A stretch of DNA of 64,000 nucleotides from Schistosoma haematobium. Taxonomy: Eukaryota; Platyhelminthes; Trematoda; Strigeidida; Schistosomatidae. The DNA lies in assembly GCF_000699445.3 (NCBI RefSeq), contig NC_067195.1, positions 10,096,287 to 10,160,286 of the forward strand, read 5' to 3'. Below the pieces are notes generated by a model. It was not told the DNA's origin. It made no database searches and saw only the letters and a program-made list of their open reading frames with translations. The position numbers and the translations under genes are program-made. This document shows positions 13,501-26,908 of the stretch, piece by piece. Every line of letters starts with the position of its first letter. Within the stretch, counting starts at the first letter, position 1.

Positions 13501-16500
13501 TGAAAGTGGTCGATAGGATACTTCTGCTAAATCCGCTAACTACACTATTCTCTTCGACTTCACTACCGTTAAGAAAACTAGTTCATAATGGCTCATTTGT
13601 ATTAATCGTTAATCTTCACATATATCTTGACTTAGTGAATAAGTGATAAGGAATGTATCGTCAGATTGGAATGCTTGTTTGGTTGACTGAACAATCAATA
13701 ATATATATTTTAACTGACTCAGATTTATTAGATTTAATTGAAAGCTGAACGACAAAGGAGAGAAAAATTAGAAAATGTAACATTTAATTTACCAGATTAG
13801 TATATTTATACTTTTCCTATACATGCGTCAGTCGAATAATCTGATCAAAGACACTGGAAATACAAATGTTTTACTGAATAAAACAATTCATTTAATGGTT
13901 TAGAGCATTCCGAAGTGTCATTTTATACTTTTTACGTCATTTGTTCCTCATGGGAGATATTTCTTACATCCAGCTTTCCATTGTAAGTGGTATTTATGTC
14001 TCAACCATGCTTCTTAACTTGTTCACTTCCTACATTTCTATGATGATATTTAATGTGAAAACTTATGATAATTCATATTATTCTCATAGGATCTTATACA
14101 AAACTGACTATTTTTCTCAAAAAATAACCATCCTACTTCACTGAGGTTTATAATTATACCATGCATTTATTAATGTATGTCAGAAGATCAAAAAGCAAAT
14201 ACTTTAAGTACTTACTCACAACGTTACATAAATAGCTACCGATCAGGAGGCTATGTTTCAAATACCAATTATATTTTTAGTTAATTTGAAAAAACGTGCT
14301 ACCTACCGGAAATACGATTACTAAGTTGTGATGTATACATAATTTAGAAAGTGATCTTGTACATGTGTCTAGTTAAGATGACAGAAGATCACACTGATTT
14401 GACTAGGGTTTCGTAAAGATAATGTATGTTTTTTTTTCATTTCATAAACAAAATAACGTGAACATATTTACCTTTAGGGTCTAACATGTTATGAAATATC
14501 ATAACTTATTATCTAACTTAGCACAAAAGACTTATATTTTGACATAACCTTCATTTCTCCATGTTTAAATGCAATCACATTCTATTTCCTTAGATACCTG
14601 CAAAGAATATCCGGATAGTCAAGGTGGTATCTGAGTCCAGTACAAATTCAGGACGTCGTCGACGTCGATCTGCATCTGGTGTTTTTGTTGAATTAGAAAT
14701 TTCAACACCACCTAGTCAAAACTTATCAACAGGCGTAACACCAAATGTTACATCTGGTTTGACAAAAGTTGAGGAAATATCTTCCAATGTTGTAACATTA
14801 ATACAAACAGGATTATTAGAATCAGGTAATTTAAATTTATTCTGAGAACTCTGAATTCATTTAACCATGCTACCATACACTGATTTAGCTACTTTAATTA
14901 AAACTTTATACATATATAGATAATCATTACAGTTCATTTTTTGGGTTAATATATTTGTCCAAGTAAATCACTCAACCGACACAATGGTAATTTGTAAATG
15001 AAAAGAAAAACAGTTTATAAGTTTTAGATAGGTTGTTTAATTTTCTGGTAGTTTTACTTATGGAATGATACCGATTGGAGAACCATTCAGAACGACTGAA
15101 GACTGGTCTACTCATTTATTCTAGTTTTGTAAATTTTGGTATTGTGCAGATTATCAAACTTGGGATTTCACCTTTGAGAAGTCTGAAACTAAGTTGTGCT
15201 TCATGCTTTCGGTCTCAGTGATTTGCCAGCCGATACAAATTTATGTTGAAAACTGCCTTTAAATTAAGTGAGCATTAGAAACTTTTAAAGTTAATACAAT
15301 TATTATACGTTCAACCAGAATAGCCTGTGTTTGATGACAGATGTGTTAAGTTATTTGTTGAAATTTCAAATTACGTAAATTTACAAGTTTTTGTATAACT
15401 GAAGAGAATGCAACGAAACACCACACTTTCATCGTACTCTATAAACCATTTCGTTCTTGCTTGGAAGTAAGCATGAATTGATGCAGAGATAAAGTAATAT
15501 GAACGAACCAATCAGATTTAGGATAACAGGTCTTGAATTTTGGCGTGAAATTCACTCACCCGTTCAGCCAAATAGCGTCTTGGTATTTTAGCTGATGTCA
15601 GTTCATGATGAAAAACCTTAAATCTAATTCCTAACCCCAACCATCAACTGTGAATCACAATCTTTATCCTTCAGACACTCATTTAGCCTTAGCAAGTGGG
15701 TAGACACTCTCAAGGTCATTTTGGCGTCGCTTTAAGGTCGTCTATAGATTATAGTCTGAGCAGTAATACTTCATAAAACTAATCAAGTCATCTTATTAAT
15801 CTTGCAGTCAAGTTTATATTATAAATAATGGATTCATAAGTTCTTTAAATATAGTTGTTAACTCAGTTTGATTTTAGTTAGTCGTAAAGAAACTAAACCA
15901 GATTATTTTATAGTCTTACACTCGGCTTATTTTAGAATAAACGTAAAGCTCATGTTGTTTAGTTTGAAGGGTTTTTAAGAAACTGTGACTAATAGAGTGG
16001 TAATGAATGATGATCACACAATAACTTGAGCTGTTTGAAGTTAGAAACATGAATTATTGGATATCAACCCACTTATCTTGAAATAATGTGTATTCTGCAA
16101 AACATCTGGTCCATAGATTTGATACTTGAAATGTTAGTTTTGTAGTGCTAGAGAAGTCCAATACAATGATGAAATAGTGGTCAAGTGCTTCCTAGTTGTA
16201 AACACTTGTCTAGTTAAAGTCTGTTCCCCTATCTCTATCGTCTTATGTTATGAATGAGATTTTAGATATTGACTTCTTATTGAATCAGTGAAGTATGAGT
16301 GGATATAGCTAGATTCAAGTTTGAACATATTCATGCAAATACTTTAGAATATCGTAGAGACAAAATGTTGTACCATAAACTTAATAACAATTAGGACGTT
16401 GTAATCTTTCATGTCAGATTAACGAACTCAGATAAAATGACAGTGAGTATTTGAATATACTTTGATAAATATTATCGATATATATGTGCATAAATAATCA

Positions 16501-19500
16501 TAATTACACTGAAAACTGGAATAAAAGTTTAATATTGTTTTACTAGTTATCAATACAACAGTTGTCAGTGTAACAATTCAAAAACCTACACCATTATCCG
16601 GTAGTGCATTATGGGCTGCTCAAGTTTCAGATTCAACAACTTCACAACAAATTCCTGAAGTTATTCAAATACCAGTAAAGAGTCAAGTTAAAGTTGTAGT
16701 ACCTACAGGATATACTTCAGTTGTTGAAGGAGTTCCATTCATGATAGAAATTAGTACACTGGACTCTTCGGTATGATTTTTGTCAGAGTTATTGACTTTG
16801 TGTGAATTAATTCATTTTTTTAACATATAGAAATTATAAATGAATTCAAAATTAGCAACAAACTGCAGTTTTATTATTCATATTATACTATACTATTGTG
16901 TATTGAAATTGATCTACACTTCTTTACGTTTACGCAAAACGTTATCATTTCAAATCATATGTCTTTGGTCTTTCGTATAACTAAACTTTAAAAAGACACA
17001 GTTGATTAGATACATTAGTGATTGATTAAATATTGCTGTCTTTATTTCAATTCAGTGACCAATTGTTAGTTTGAGCAATTGTCACTAGGCCATAATTCCT
17101 TTATTAATAAGTTGATAAGACTATATTACTTGTAATCAAATTAAAACCTAATCCATGAAGATTAAGAATTGGAGTATTTCTAATACAATCACTAGTTTAA
17201 CATAATAAGTTTAAATCTTACAGTGAACAATAGAAAAATGGAATTTATTCAATAGATCAGTTGCTTACACAGTATATCCTTTCACCGAATTTCACCTAAC
17301 AGTAAAGATTAGATTTGTACTTCAAACAAATAACATTTAGAGTCTATTAACTTCATTTGACAATTTATTTAGGTGTTGATTATTGTCCAAAATGCAACCA
17401 TACATAATGAGATGAAATAAAATGAACAAAAATAGTATAATTCTGTAATAATCTCTTAAACAACTTGAAAAGCGATTAATTTAAAAGAAACGAAATAATT
17501 CATTAAGTATCGTGTTTCTTATGCCCTTAAGTCTTCTTATATTTTCATTTAATTGAGATAAGATTCTATTCTATTCAATTTTATATTCCTCTAATCCGAG
17601 CATATTTATCGCTCATAAATCAACGACATTAGCTATGACCAGTTATAGACTATGATCAACAACAATTTACCTTGAGTAGGGATCGAGATAGTTATTAGTA
17701 CCTATGGATCTAGAACACAAGGTTTCCATCCGACACAGTACTCAGTCCGAAGTAGGGACACTTCAAGCAGGCAACTCTCTGTTTATGTATTTCAAGCACA
17801 CATCAGTTTATATATATATACTGAGAGAGAGAGCTACTAGACCACATTACACAGTAAATAAAAGTCACCGTTTACCCATAACCAAGCTGAAATGTTAGAG
17901 GATAGAGTGAGAAGTGAATAATTAATTAACGATGATTTAAAAAGTGGAAACATGTCAAAAGCTTGTAAATAAGGCAACATAAAAGTATTATAAATCAATA
18001 AGTTAATCATTACATAGTAAAACTAATAAATAATAGTTCACCAACAAACAGTTTCAGAAGTTCCGCTATAATTTTCGATGTAGTTTTATGGATTTTCCCG
18101 TTTTACCATCTATCACAACATGTGAATATTATAATAATATGATAATTTTCTTTTGGATTATATTGTTTTAGGGAAATATTGTAAAACCATTAGGTTCAAA
18201 TTCAAGTATTTGGGCATATGAAATATTGCAACCAAATGCTACAGTGTCACCTGTAAAAGTACCAAAAACAAATTTTCCAGATCCTACAACTGGAACAGCA
18301 TTAATTTCCAATCTGATATTTTCGGAATCTGGTCAGGCTGATCTCTTTGTTTCGGTAAGTTATTAAATATCTCTGTTATCAATGAAATGTTTTTTTATCA
18401 ATTTTAATTTATGATTGAGATCATGAATTGATTGATATTAGACAACCATTGGAAACCTGGAAGCACTGAACGGCCGTTTCGTCATGGTATGCGACTCCTC
18501 AGCAATGCGCATCCACGATCCTGCACATATAATTCGAACCTAGGATCTTCGGTCTCGCACGTGAACGCTTAACCTCTAGACCGCTGAACCGGCATCCAAC
18601 GGAGTTAATGTATAACTTCAATCAATATAAGTAGTATATATACATAAATATGACAGGAAATATTGTTTTCACATTTTAACAGAAATCATTATTTTTTGTT
18701 AGATGATAGAATATTAAAGTAAATCCAATTGCATTAAAGTTACCATTTTAATTCTCCTGAAGTCAAAAGAAAAAAACCTTGTCTGATATTATCGCTTAAT
18801 AACAAATGTGTAACTCTAGTACTGAAAATATTTAGCTAAGAAATTTACAAAAATTGAGATCAGCTAAAGGAACAAAGAAAACTAAGGACAGCTAACAATA
18901 GATCTTACCTGATTTGCAACTATCATACAATGCACAATCATTATTTTATAATAAATGAATCTAGTGAACTTCATTTCCCATAGTAAAGGTAATTCTGTTA
19001 AAGTTTATCTAATGGTTGTGATCTTTAATTAAATATGACAACATCCTTATAGTTATGACACTTGTTTCAATGATATAAGGAATAACACATGGAAAATATG
19101 TTGAGACGGAGAAATATGGGATACATAAGTGATGGATACAATTAATTGAGTTTCATATTAAATACTACTTTAAAGTGCTACAAAATGCATGCTAATATTT
19201 GTATAAATCTTAATAAGAGAATGCTGGTTAAGGTTATTCTTTCTTTTTGATTGGGAACATGAACCGATTGATGTTAGACTCAGTAGTCCAGTAGGTTAAG
19301 CATTCACGCGCGAGACTGAAGGCCCTGAGTTCGAATCCCGCGAGCGGGATCGTGGATGCGCACTGCTCAGGAGTCCCACAATAGGACGAAATGGCCGTCC
19401 AGTGCTTCCAGGTTTTCAATGGCGGTCTAACATCAATCAGTTCATAACCTTGATCAAAAACTTAATAATCTCTACAACCCCTAAACTGATAGCTATTCTT

Positions 19501-22500
19501 TCCACTGGAAAATTTATGAAATACTCTGAAAGAATTCAAGTGCTCCAAATAAACTATGTAGTTAAATTTAAATCATTAAATACAATTCAAGTAAGAGCTC
19601 TTCATAATCAACAGATGACTAGTCCAATAAATAAAATATATCAGCTAACTGAGAGCAATAGTATCTTAATGTCAAAGGATGTAATAAGAATGGTAGGTGA
19701 TATGATTACAAGTATGTCTTTTAGGCTTAAATACAAATCTTACAATTGTGTAAAATGAACGTATTTCAACAAGGTGTCTATTTCCTGGGTTTGAATAATT
19801 TTCATGAATTCCATTAAAATAATGAACCAATCTAAGTTAGAACAAAAATGAAAACCTGGAAGCACTTGATATTCACTTCGTCTTAGTGTAGGACTCCTCA
19901 GCGATGTTCATCCACGAACCTCGGATCTTCAATCTCGCACGTGAACGCTCAGCATCTAGACTATTGAGTTGGCATCCAACGGCGTCAGTGTATAACTTCA
20001 ATCAATCCCACACATTGCGTGACCATCTTCTATTGTCTTCGGTGTGTAGCTGTCTTGGATATTAACAACGTTGGATGCCGAGTCAGTGGTCCAGAGGTTA
20101 AGCGTCTGATCGAGATCTAAGGTCCTCGGTCCCTGTACGGCGTACGGGGTCGTGAATGCGTATTGTTGAGGAGTTCTGCACTAGAACGAAACGTCTGTCC
20201 AGTCCTTCCAGGTTTTTAATAGTGGCCTGAAATTGATTGGTTCACGATCACAATGCAATCAACAATTTTCATAACCTCATACTGAAAATGATTTTATAAA
20301 CCATATGTTCTCATTGGAAGCTTGAAAAGTTCATGTTGAAATAAATAGTAAATAATTCTTTACTAAACATTTAGCATCGGACCCCAAAATGAAATAAGTT
20401 GACATTAGCTTCTCGCATCACTATTTATCATTTGTATTATGAAGAATTACATTTATAAACTTGATCTATGGAATTCGATCAGTACTAAGAATTGGACAAA
20501 ATATACCGGTGCCCATTAATAAGTGATTAATTAGTGAAAACACTTCATTCATACAGCCTATTAGTAATGTCTCAGACTTTGAAATCGTCTGACAAGCATT
20601 AGAATCCATTAGGGAGCATTATTTCCCTGAAAGCTACAAGTACACTTTGTTGACGAGTGCAAAACGGAAGGAGGATTAAGTCGAACACTACCTATATTCG
20701 CCCAACATTTATACACCGTGTTAATAAAGATTATAACTGGAATATTATTAAAATCTAGGATTATTAGTTCCATTGTAGTATAATTTCGTTTATCTACTAC
20801 AAACAGTTTAGACCTAACAAACTGATTAATAATCTTCACCCTATCAATGAAAAACTGATAATTTAATGAAGACAAAACAAAACTATTCGAATTCAATAGT
20901 TTTTCGATTAACACACCATGTAAATTTGTGTAAGGTTGCTAATTAGGCTGCTTACTAATCCTCTGCCATTGACTAGAATGACTTGTAAACTTAGTTATTC
21001 AGTCTTGTTTCAACTGTACTGTAAAAAACTGTAGTACCAATGATAACTTGTCTCCATGAAGTAATCAATATAGAAACGAATCACTTCATTAGTAATTTTA
21101 TGTTCACATAGATGATGCTTGTCTAAATCCAAAAGAATTCGTTTTTAAAATACGTTAATTTAATCTTATTTGTGTTATTTCCAGATAATATTTAATATCA
21201 ATATTTATATTTACAGGTGATTTCACCAAATGACTCAACCAGATTAAATACATCTGTAACTTTTCCTGTAACACAAAAACAGCTAAGTCTACTTATTCGT
21301 CCAATTCAACCTAATTCTGATAATTCAATTATCAAATTATCTGTCAATCAAAGCTTTACCATTCAAATGATTATTATTGACAAACAAACTGGTGCTCCAG
21401 TTGAAATGATTAATTGGCGAGTAAGTTACAATATGAATTCGACTTATAGTCATTTACTGTGTGAGTAACATGATTGGTTCAGTTAGGAAGAAACATCACA
21501 TTGCTATTATTGAGATACTTTGAAATTTTCTAGAGTATTTATTAGAAAAAGGTTAAAGTACGTATTACCGTTCTAATCTAAGACACGTTGACAACAGTGT
21601 GAATCAATAATGCCACATAAATTCACAACTGGCCAATACAATTACTAGAATATCTAAGGTAGTCAAACTAATAGATTGATTAAGTAAATCTATTCTTAAT
21701 TTCAAATCATGTTAAAGAAAAGCAACCACTGAGTAGTCATATTAGAAGATTAAATCTCATATTTACATACAAAAATGAGTGGAACTAAGTTACCCCTAAC
21801 AAGTGGTCTAATCAAATAAATATACAAATGAAATTGACTTAACCAATAATATTTATTATTTGTTAGTTGTGACATGATCGAACCGAGAACTTTAGGGTTA
21901 CACAACTCCACTTTATTGGCTATATTGACTTATCATTATGATTGAAGTATAGGAATGTTTAATTCGGAAGATATTTTAACGGTGTACAAAGAAATATTAG
22001 GTCACAAATATAACTAAAATACATGTTATATGTTTTCATGATGCACTTCACCAACTGACCTTAGTAAGGTAATCATTAAAAAGCGATTGACAGTGGATAG
22101 CTGTTTTGTCTTAGTAGGGGATTATTTAATAATGAGCATCTATTACCCCGTCAGGGATCAAACTCAAGACTTTCAGGCCTCACTGTGAGTATGTAGAAAT
22201 ACAAACCATTAGATATCTCATGTCTATTCACTCAAAAAGATTCTGCGTTCGATCCCTAGTATCATTGTTTGATTGACCTTGTTAAGAAGTTCCATACGAG
22301 AACGAAACATCTTTCTAGTCTTTTCCCTTTCACAATAGCAGTTTAATGAAAGTGAGTTTATGTAGTAGATATTAAAACCCTAATTATATATCCACAAAAC
22401 TTTTTCTATTTATAATTCTTTATTTAAGAATTTAATATGGAAATTCACTGGTGATATTTGTCCAAATAGTAGAAAACCAAAAATTTTTCCAATAAATTCT

Positions 22501-25500
22501 TCTTCTTCTTCATTATTATATGATTCATCTAAGACAAATAATAATTTCACATGGACTATTAATGGATTTCAATTATCTTGGGTATATACATATTGTATTA
22601 GTGCTAATGCTTATTTAAATGACAGTATAACAAGACAATTACAATATGATTTACCAATAACCAAATTGAGAATTTATGTTAATCCAGAAAATTATACTGA
22701 ACCAACTGAAAAAGTAATAAAACCATTTCGATTTAAAGTTAATGGTAATTATGAAAATATGTTGCTATATGTTGATGAATTTAAAGCTGCTATACAATCT
22801 GAATTATTAATGCGTTATCCTAATATATTATTTGAAAATATAACATTAAGTAAAGGTAAGAATATTGACTTATTAAATATTTGATAAAATTTTATATTTT
22901 AAGTAAAGATGGATAGTGGCTAGCAGTGGAATCTAGGACAAAGCGCGTTTCGTCCTATTTGGGACTCGTCAGCTGGATGTACCTGCACCCCAGAGTTGAT
23001 GTTCACGATGGGACTCGAACCCAGTACCTTTCGCTTTAAACGCCATTGAGTGATCCACTTAACTACTGATTCCTGAAAGCCACTTGCTTGTACAATGGGG
23101 TGAAGTTTAAATTCACTTGATGTTGTTTTACTTATATCTTCCGACTGTTATTTAGGACTGTAATTGATCAGTATCATGTTGGCATATGTGCATCCTCTAT
23201 GGATTGCCTCGATATTGCCTTAAGTCACAAGTCTTTTAAGCAAAGGTGGATGATGGCTAACCGTGGAATCCAGGACAAAGCGCGTTTCGTCCTATTTAGG
23301 ATTCGTCAGCTGGATGTACCTGCATCCCAGAGTTGATGTTCACTATGGGACTCGAACCCAGTGCCGTTCGTTTTAAACGCCATTGCGTTATCCGCTTAGC
23401 TACTGATTCCTGATAGCCACCTGATTGTGGGAAGATACAAATAAAACAACACCAAGTGAATTTAGATTTTATATTTGTTACTTAAATAATGAACTAGACC
23501 TTTCATATCTGCTTTTGGAATATAAAGGTAGAACCACATCATACTGACATATCTAAGTGTTTCATGAAATAATGTTGAAGTTGTTATTTGGTGTATGTTA
23601 CTGATGTCTACAGATATAAGTAGTATGTGTCACCAATCGAAAGTGGAATGCCTGGAGGTAGAAGTTTGGGAAGATTGAAGAGAAGAGAATGAGAACAGAG
23701 TGGTCGATATGGAAATGAAGGAACAACAAAATCTGAGACGATTGATGAATATTTTGTAAATGAAGTGTTTACTGTATGGTTGTCAGATTTTACCAAGATA
23801 TATTTATTATCCCCACTTGTGTTCGCATTCACAACAGTTACACTTCTCAGTAACCAATGGAAGTATATATTTATTAAATTTAGAAGCTTTTAGCACAAAG
23901 TAACAAAACTTAACTATGCACGGCATGATATATGAGATTTAAAATCGGTATTTCTTTTTTTATTCAAATTAAAGTGTTGTTCGCTGGTTTCTATATGTTT
24001 GCACATCATTTCCCGGCTTAGATTCCTTATAAGCCTTCGAATATTCTCAAAAACGACATTGTCTTGATTTCAAGTTGTTTGAAAGTACACTTAACAGTGT
24101 ATTTACACAATAATGTCCATATTTAACAATTTCCTTATCCTAAATAATTACATCCAACATATCTAGTGGTCAAAGTAATAAACCTTATCTAGCGTATCAC
24201 AAATAACATGGCTTGGTTTGGCATTATGTTTGAATAAATAGATAAAATTTCGGTCATTCCGGGTTTAAACATTGTATTGAATCTCATAAGGATCTCGTAT
24301 ATTTTTACATTTATACAAGGTTACTTCTACTGCATTATAATACCTAGTACCCTATATAACTAATCCAAAAGATCTTTAGTCAATTATAAAGATATGATCA
24401 TATTACTAATGATGATTTTGGTAGTCAGCATTATTTTCAGAAATTTGGCCCTAGCACTTTGAAGTAGATATTTAGATTATTATTGTTTTGGCAACATAGT
24501 ATAGTTCTACACACTTCAGACAGAGAAATATGTCTTAAATCTTGTTCGATTTACTTCGTTAATGATTTTGAAGAAGATAATGTTTACGCGAAGTAATTCA
24601 TATATACAACCGAAATGAATAAACCCATTGGACACATATTTTTGAGTTTATTACTCCATAGTTCTTCAAATTGTTTATGCAATCATTAGTGTGCTCTTCG
24701 ACGGATACTGATAAACACAAAATCAATAACATACGAACTTAGAATTCAATTAATAATACTCTATAAAGAATTTAACACTGTAAATATTCATTAAAACAAT
24801 TTGAATGTTATGATATATCACCATAAATATGTAAAAAATAGTGATAATCGAGCACATAATGGGGATTTTAAGATGGATTTAGTTATAGAAAAGAAAGATT
24901 TACTATAGTTTAAACATCAATACTTCAGACTTTCTGAAGACTTCACCACTCAGGTATTTAAGGCTGATATCACTAAGAATATGACAGTGGATGATTTAGG
25001 TTTAAATTATTATGAAAAGCATTAATTTTACACCTTATCGATCATCACGAAGCCTTGTTCTAGGATACCCTACATATTAACTACAGTTAATTTATACTGT
25101 GCAAAATGAAGCACAATACTAAGTCACTTAGACTAACTGTAACATTTCCAATTTCGGAATCACAATGTGCTTAAAAATAAGAACTAGAATACATGGAACT
25201 AGTGGCTACTTAGTAATCTATGTATGTTGTGTCGTATTGCAAATTTCAACTGAAAGATTTAGTTTAGAACCGTAAATGACTAAACATGATAAGAAACATG
25301 AATCAGTGGGTGAACAACGTGCTCCAGGAACTATGATAAAAGACTATGTAAAGTCATAGTAAATTGTTTAATGCAATAAAATTTTCTTTCGTTTGCTTCA
25401 GAAAATTATCTTTCGGAGATTGATTTCATATTCAGCTCTCAAGATTTTTAATTAAAATCAATCGCCAAACAGAAGCAAACTAATTGTTTTTTCCTCATAA

Positions 25501-26835
25501 AATTTGGTAATTTTGCACTGTAATTTGATAATATACCATATTTTCTCAAGAAAGACGTTTATTTTTGAAGGAATGGAATCAATGATTCTGCGAAATCAAT
25601 CTTTTTGTTAATGTTTCTACTGTACCAGTAACTATATATATAATATATATACCGAAGAAAGATCTGAGTAATTGTGAGATCTATAGTCATCACACTACTG
25701 TCAGTAATAGGAAAGGTATTCAACAGAGTGTTGCTGTACCGGATGAAAGGCTCAGTAGACGCCAAACTTCGATATCAGAGTGGGTTCCGTAAAGATCGTT
25801 GGTGCACAAACTAAATCGTGACGCTACGGATTATTGTTGAGCTATCAGTTGAGTGGAACTCGTCACTATACATCAACTTCTTTGACTATGAGAAAGCATT
25901 TGACAGTGCGGATAGAAGAACATTATAGAACCTTCTTCGACTCTATGATATATATATATGTATAGTAGATGGTGAACAACTTCTGCATTGCAGTAAATTC
26001 CACCAAACTGAAACACTCGTGTAAAACATGTTTGCCATAAAGTTATCTTCCTTACACGAGCATAAAAATCTCTTGGTTCATGGAAATGTTTAAGATATTA
26101 TGTTGCGGCATACATATTTTTAAGATGAATCAGATATTATTCTTATCATTTCTTTTACTTTAATAAACGCATTATAGGTAGTATAACTGTAGATTTGATT
26201 GCAGCATCTGATACGACAACTGTAATCCAAAATGCATTGACCAGTTTTACATCTTCTTTAAATGATGGAAGTGTTACGTTTTCCGTCGGAGGTGTTGATT
26301 ATACAGCAACAAATGACAAGACAAATGCTGGATGTGTAAGTTTTAAAACTCCTCATTACATTATAAATTAATAATAATAAATCAATAATAAGACAATAAT
26401 TATTGTCTTATTATTAGTAGTATGGGGTTGTGAGGACATTTGATTTTATCGAAATCATGAACTGATCAATGTTAAAACATCATTAAAAACCTGGAAGCAC
26501 TTCGTTCTAGTATGAGACTCCTCAGCAGTGAGCATCCACCATTAGATTCGAACCCAGGACCTACGTTAACGCTTACCTCTAGACCACTGAGCTTTATATT
26601 GCTGTTCTGTTTACTTATTTGTGACAAGAAACCAATTATGAAAGATGAACATGTTGAAGAGTACCGTTGCTAATCTTATTTGAACATGATAAAAGGCCTA
26701 ATTCAGTATAGCAATTATCCATTGAGATAAGAATTCCAATGCCTGCTTGCAAGAGAACCAAAACCTGTAAACAGGACCATGCTAGGATCCAAAACACATA
26801 TTCTTCCCACCATATTATGGTGTAATAAAATACTA

Positions 26836-26908
<73 letters not shown>

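Larger units (their letters stand above)
22909..23440 (-). repeat. Tandem pair of Sm-alpha-type SINE units
   Basis: Two head-to-tail units about 340 bases apart. Each has, on the minus strand, a pol III A box, a B box and a downstream hammerhead. The distal unit has A box TAGCTAAGCGG (23392-23402) and B box GGTTCGAGTCC (23348-23358). The proximal unit has TAGTTAAGTGG (23055-23065) and GGTTCGAGTCC (23011-23021). A/B spacing of about 34 bases is tRNA-like. The pair lies in the intron after exon j, antisense to the gene. Confidence 0.85.

Noticed and set aside
19287..19353. Possible tRNA gene
   Set aside because: A and B box-like sequence is present, but the cloverleaf is not complete and the same head recurs in all family A SINE copies, so it is a tRNA-derived repeat.
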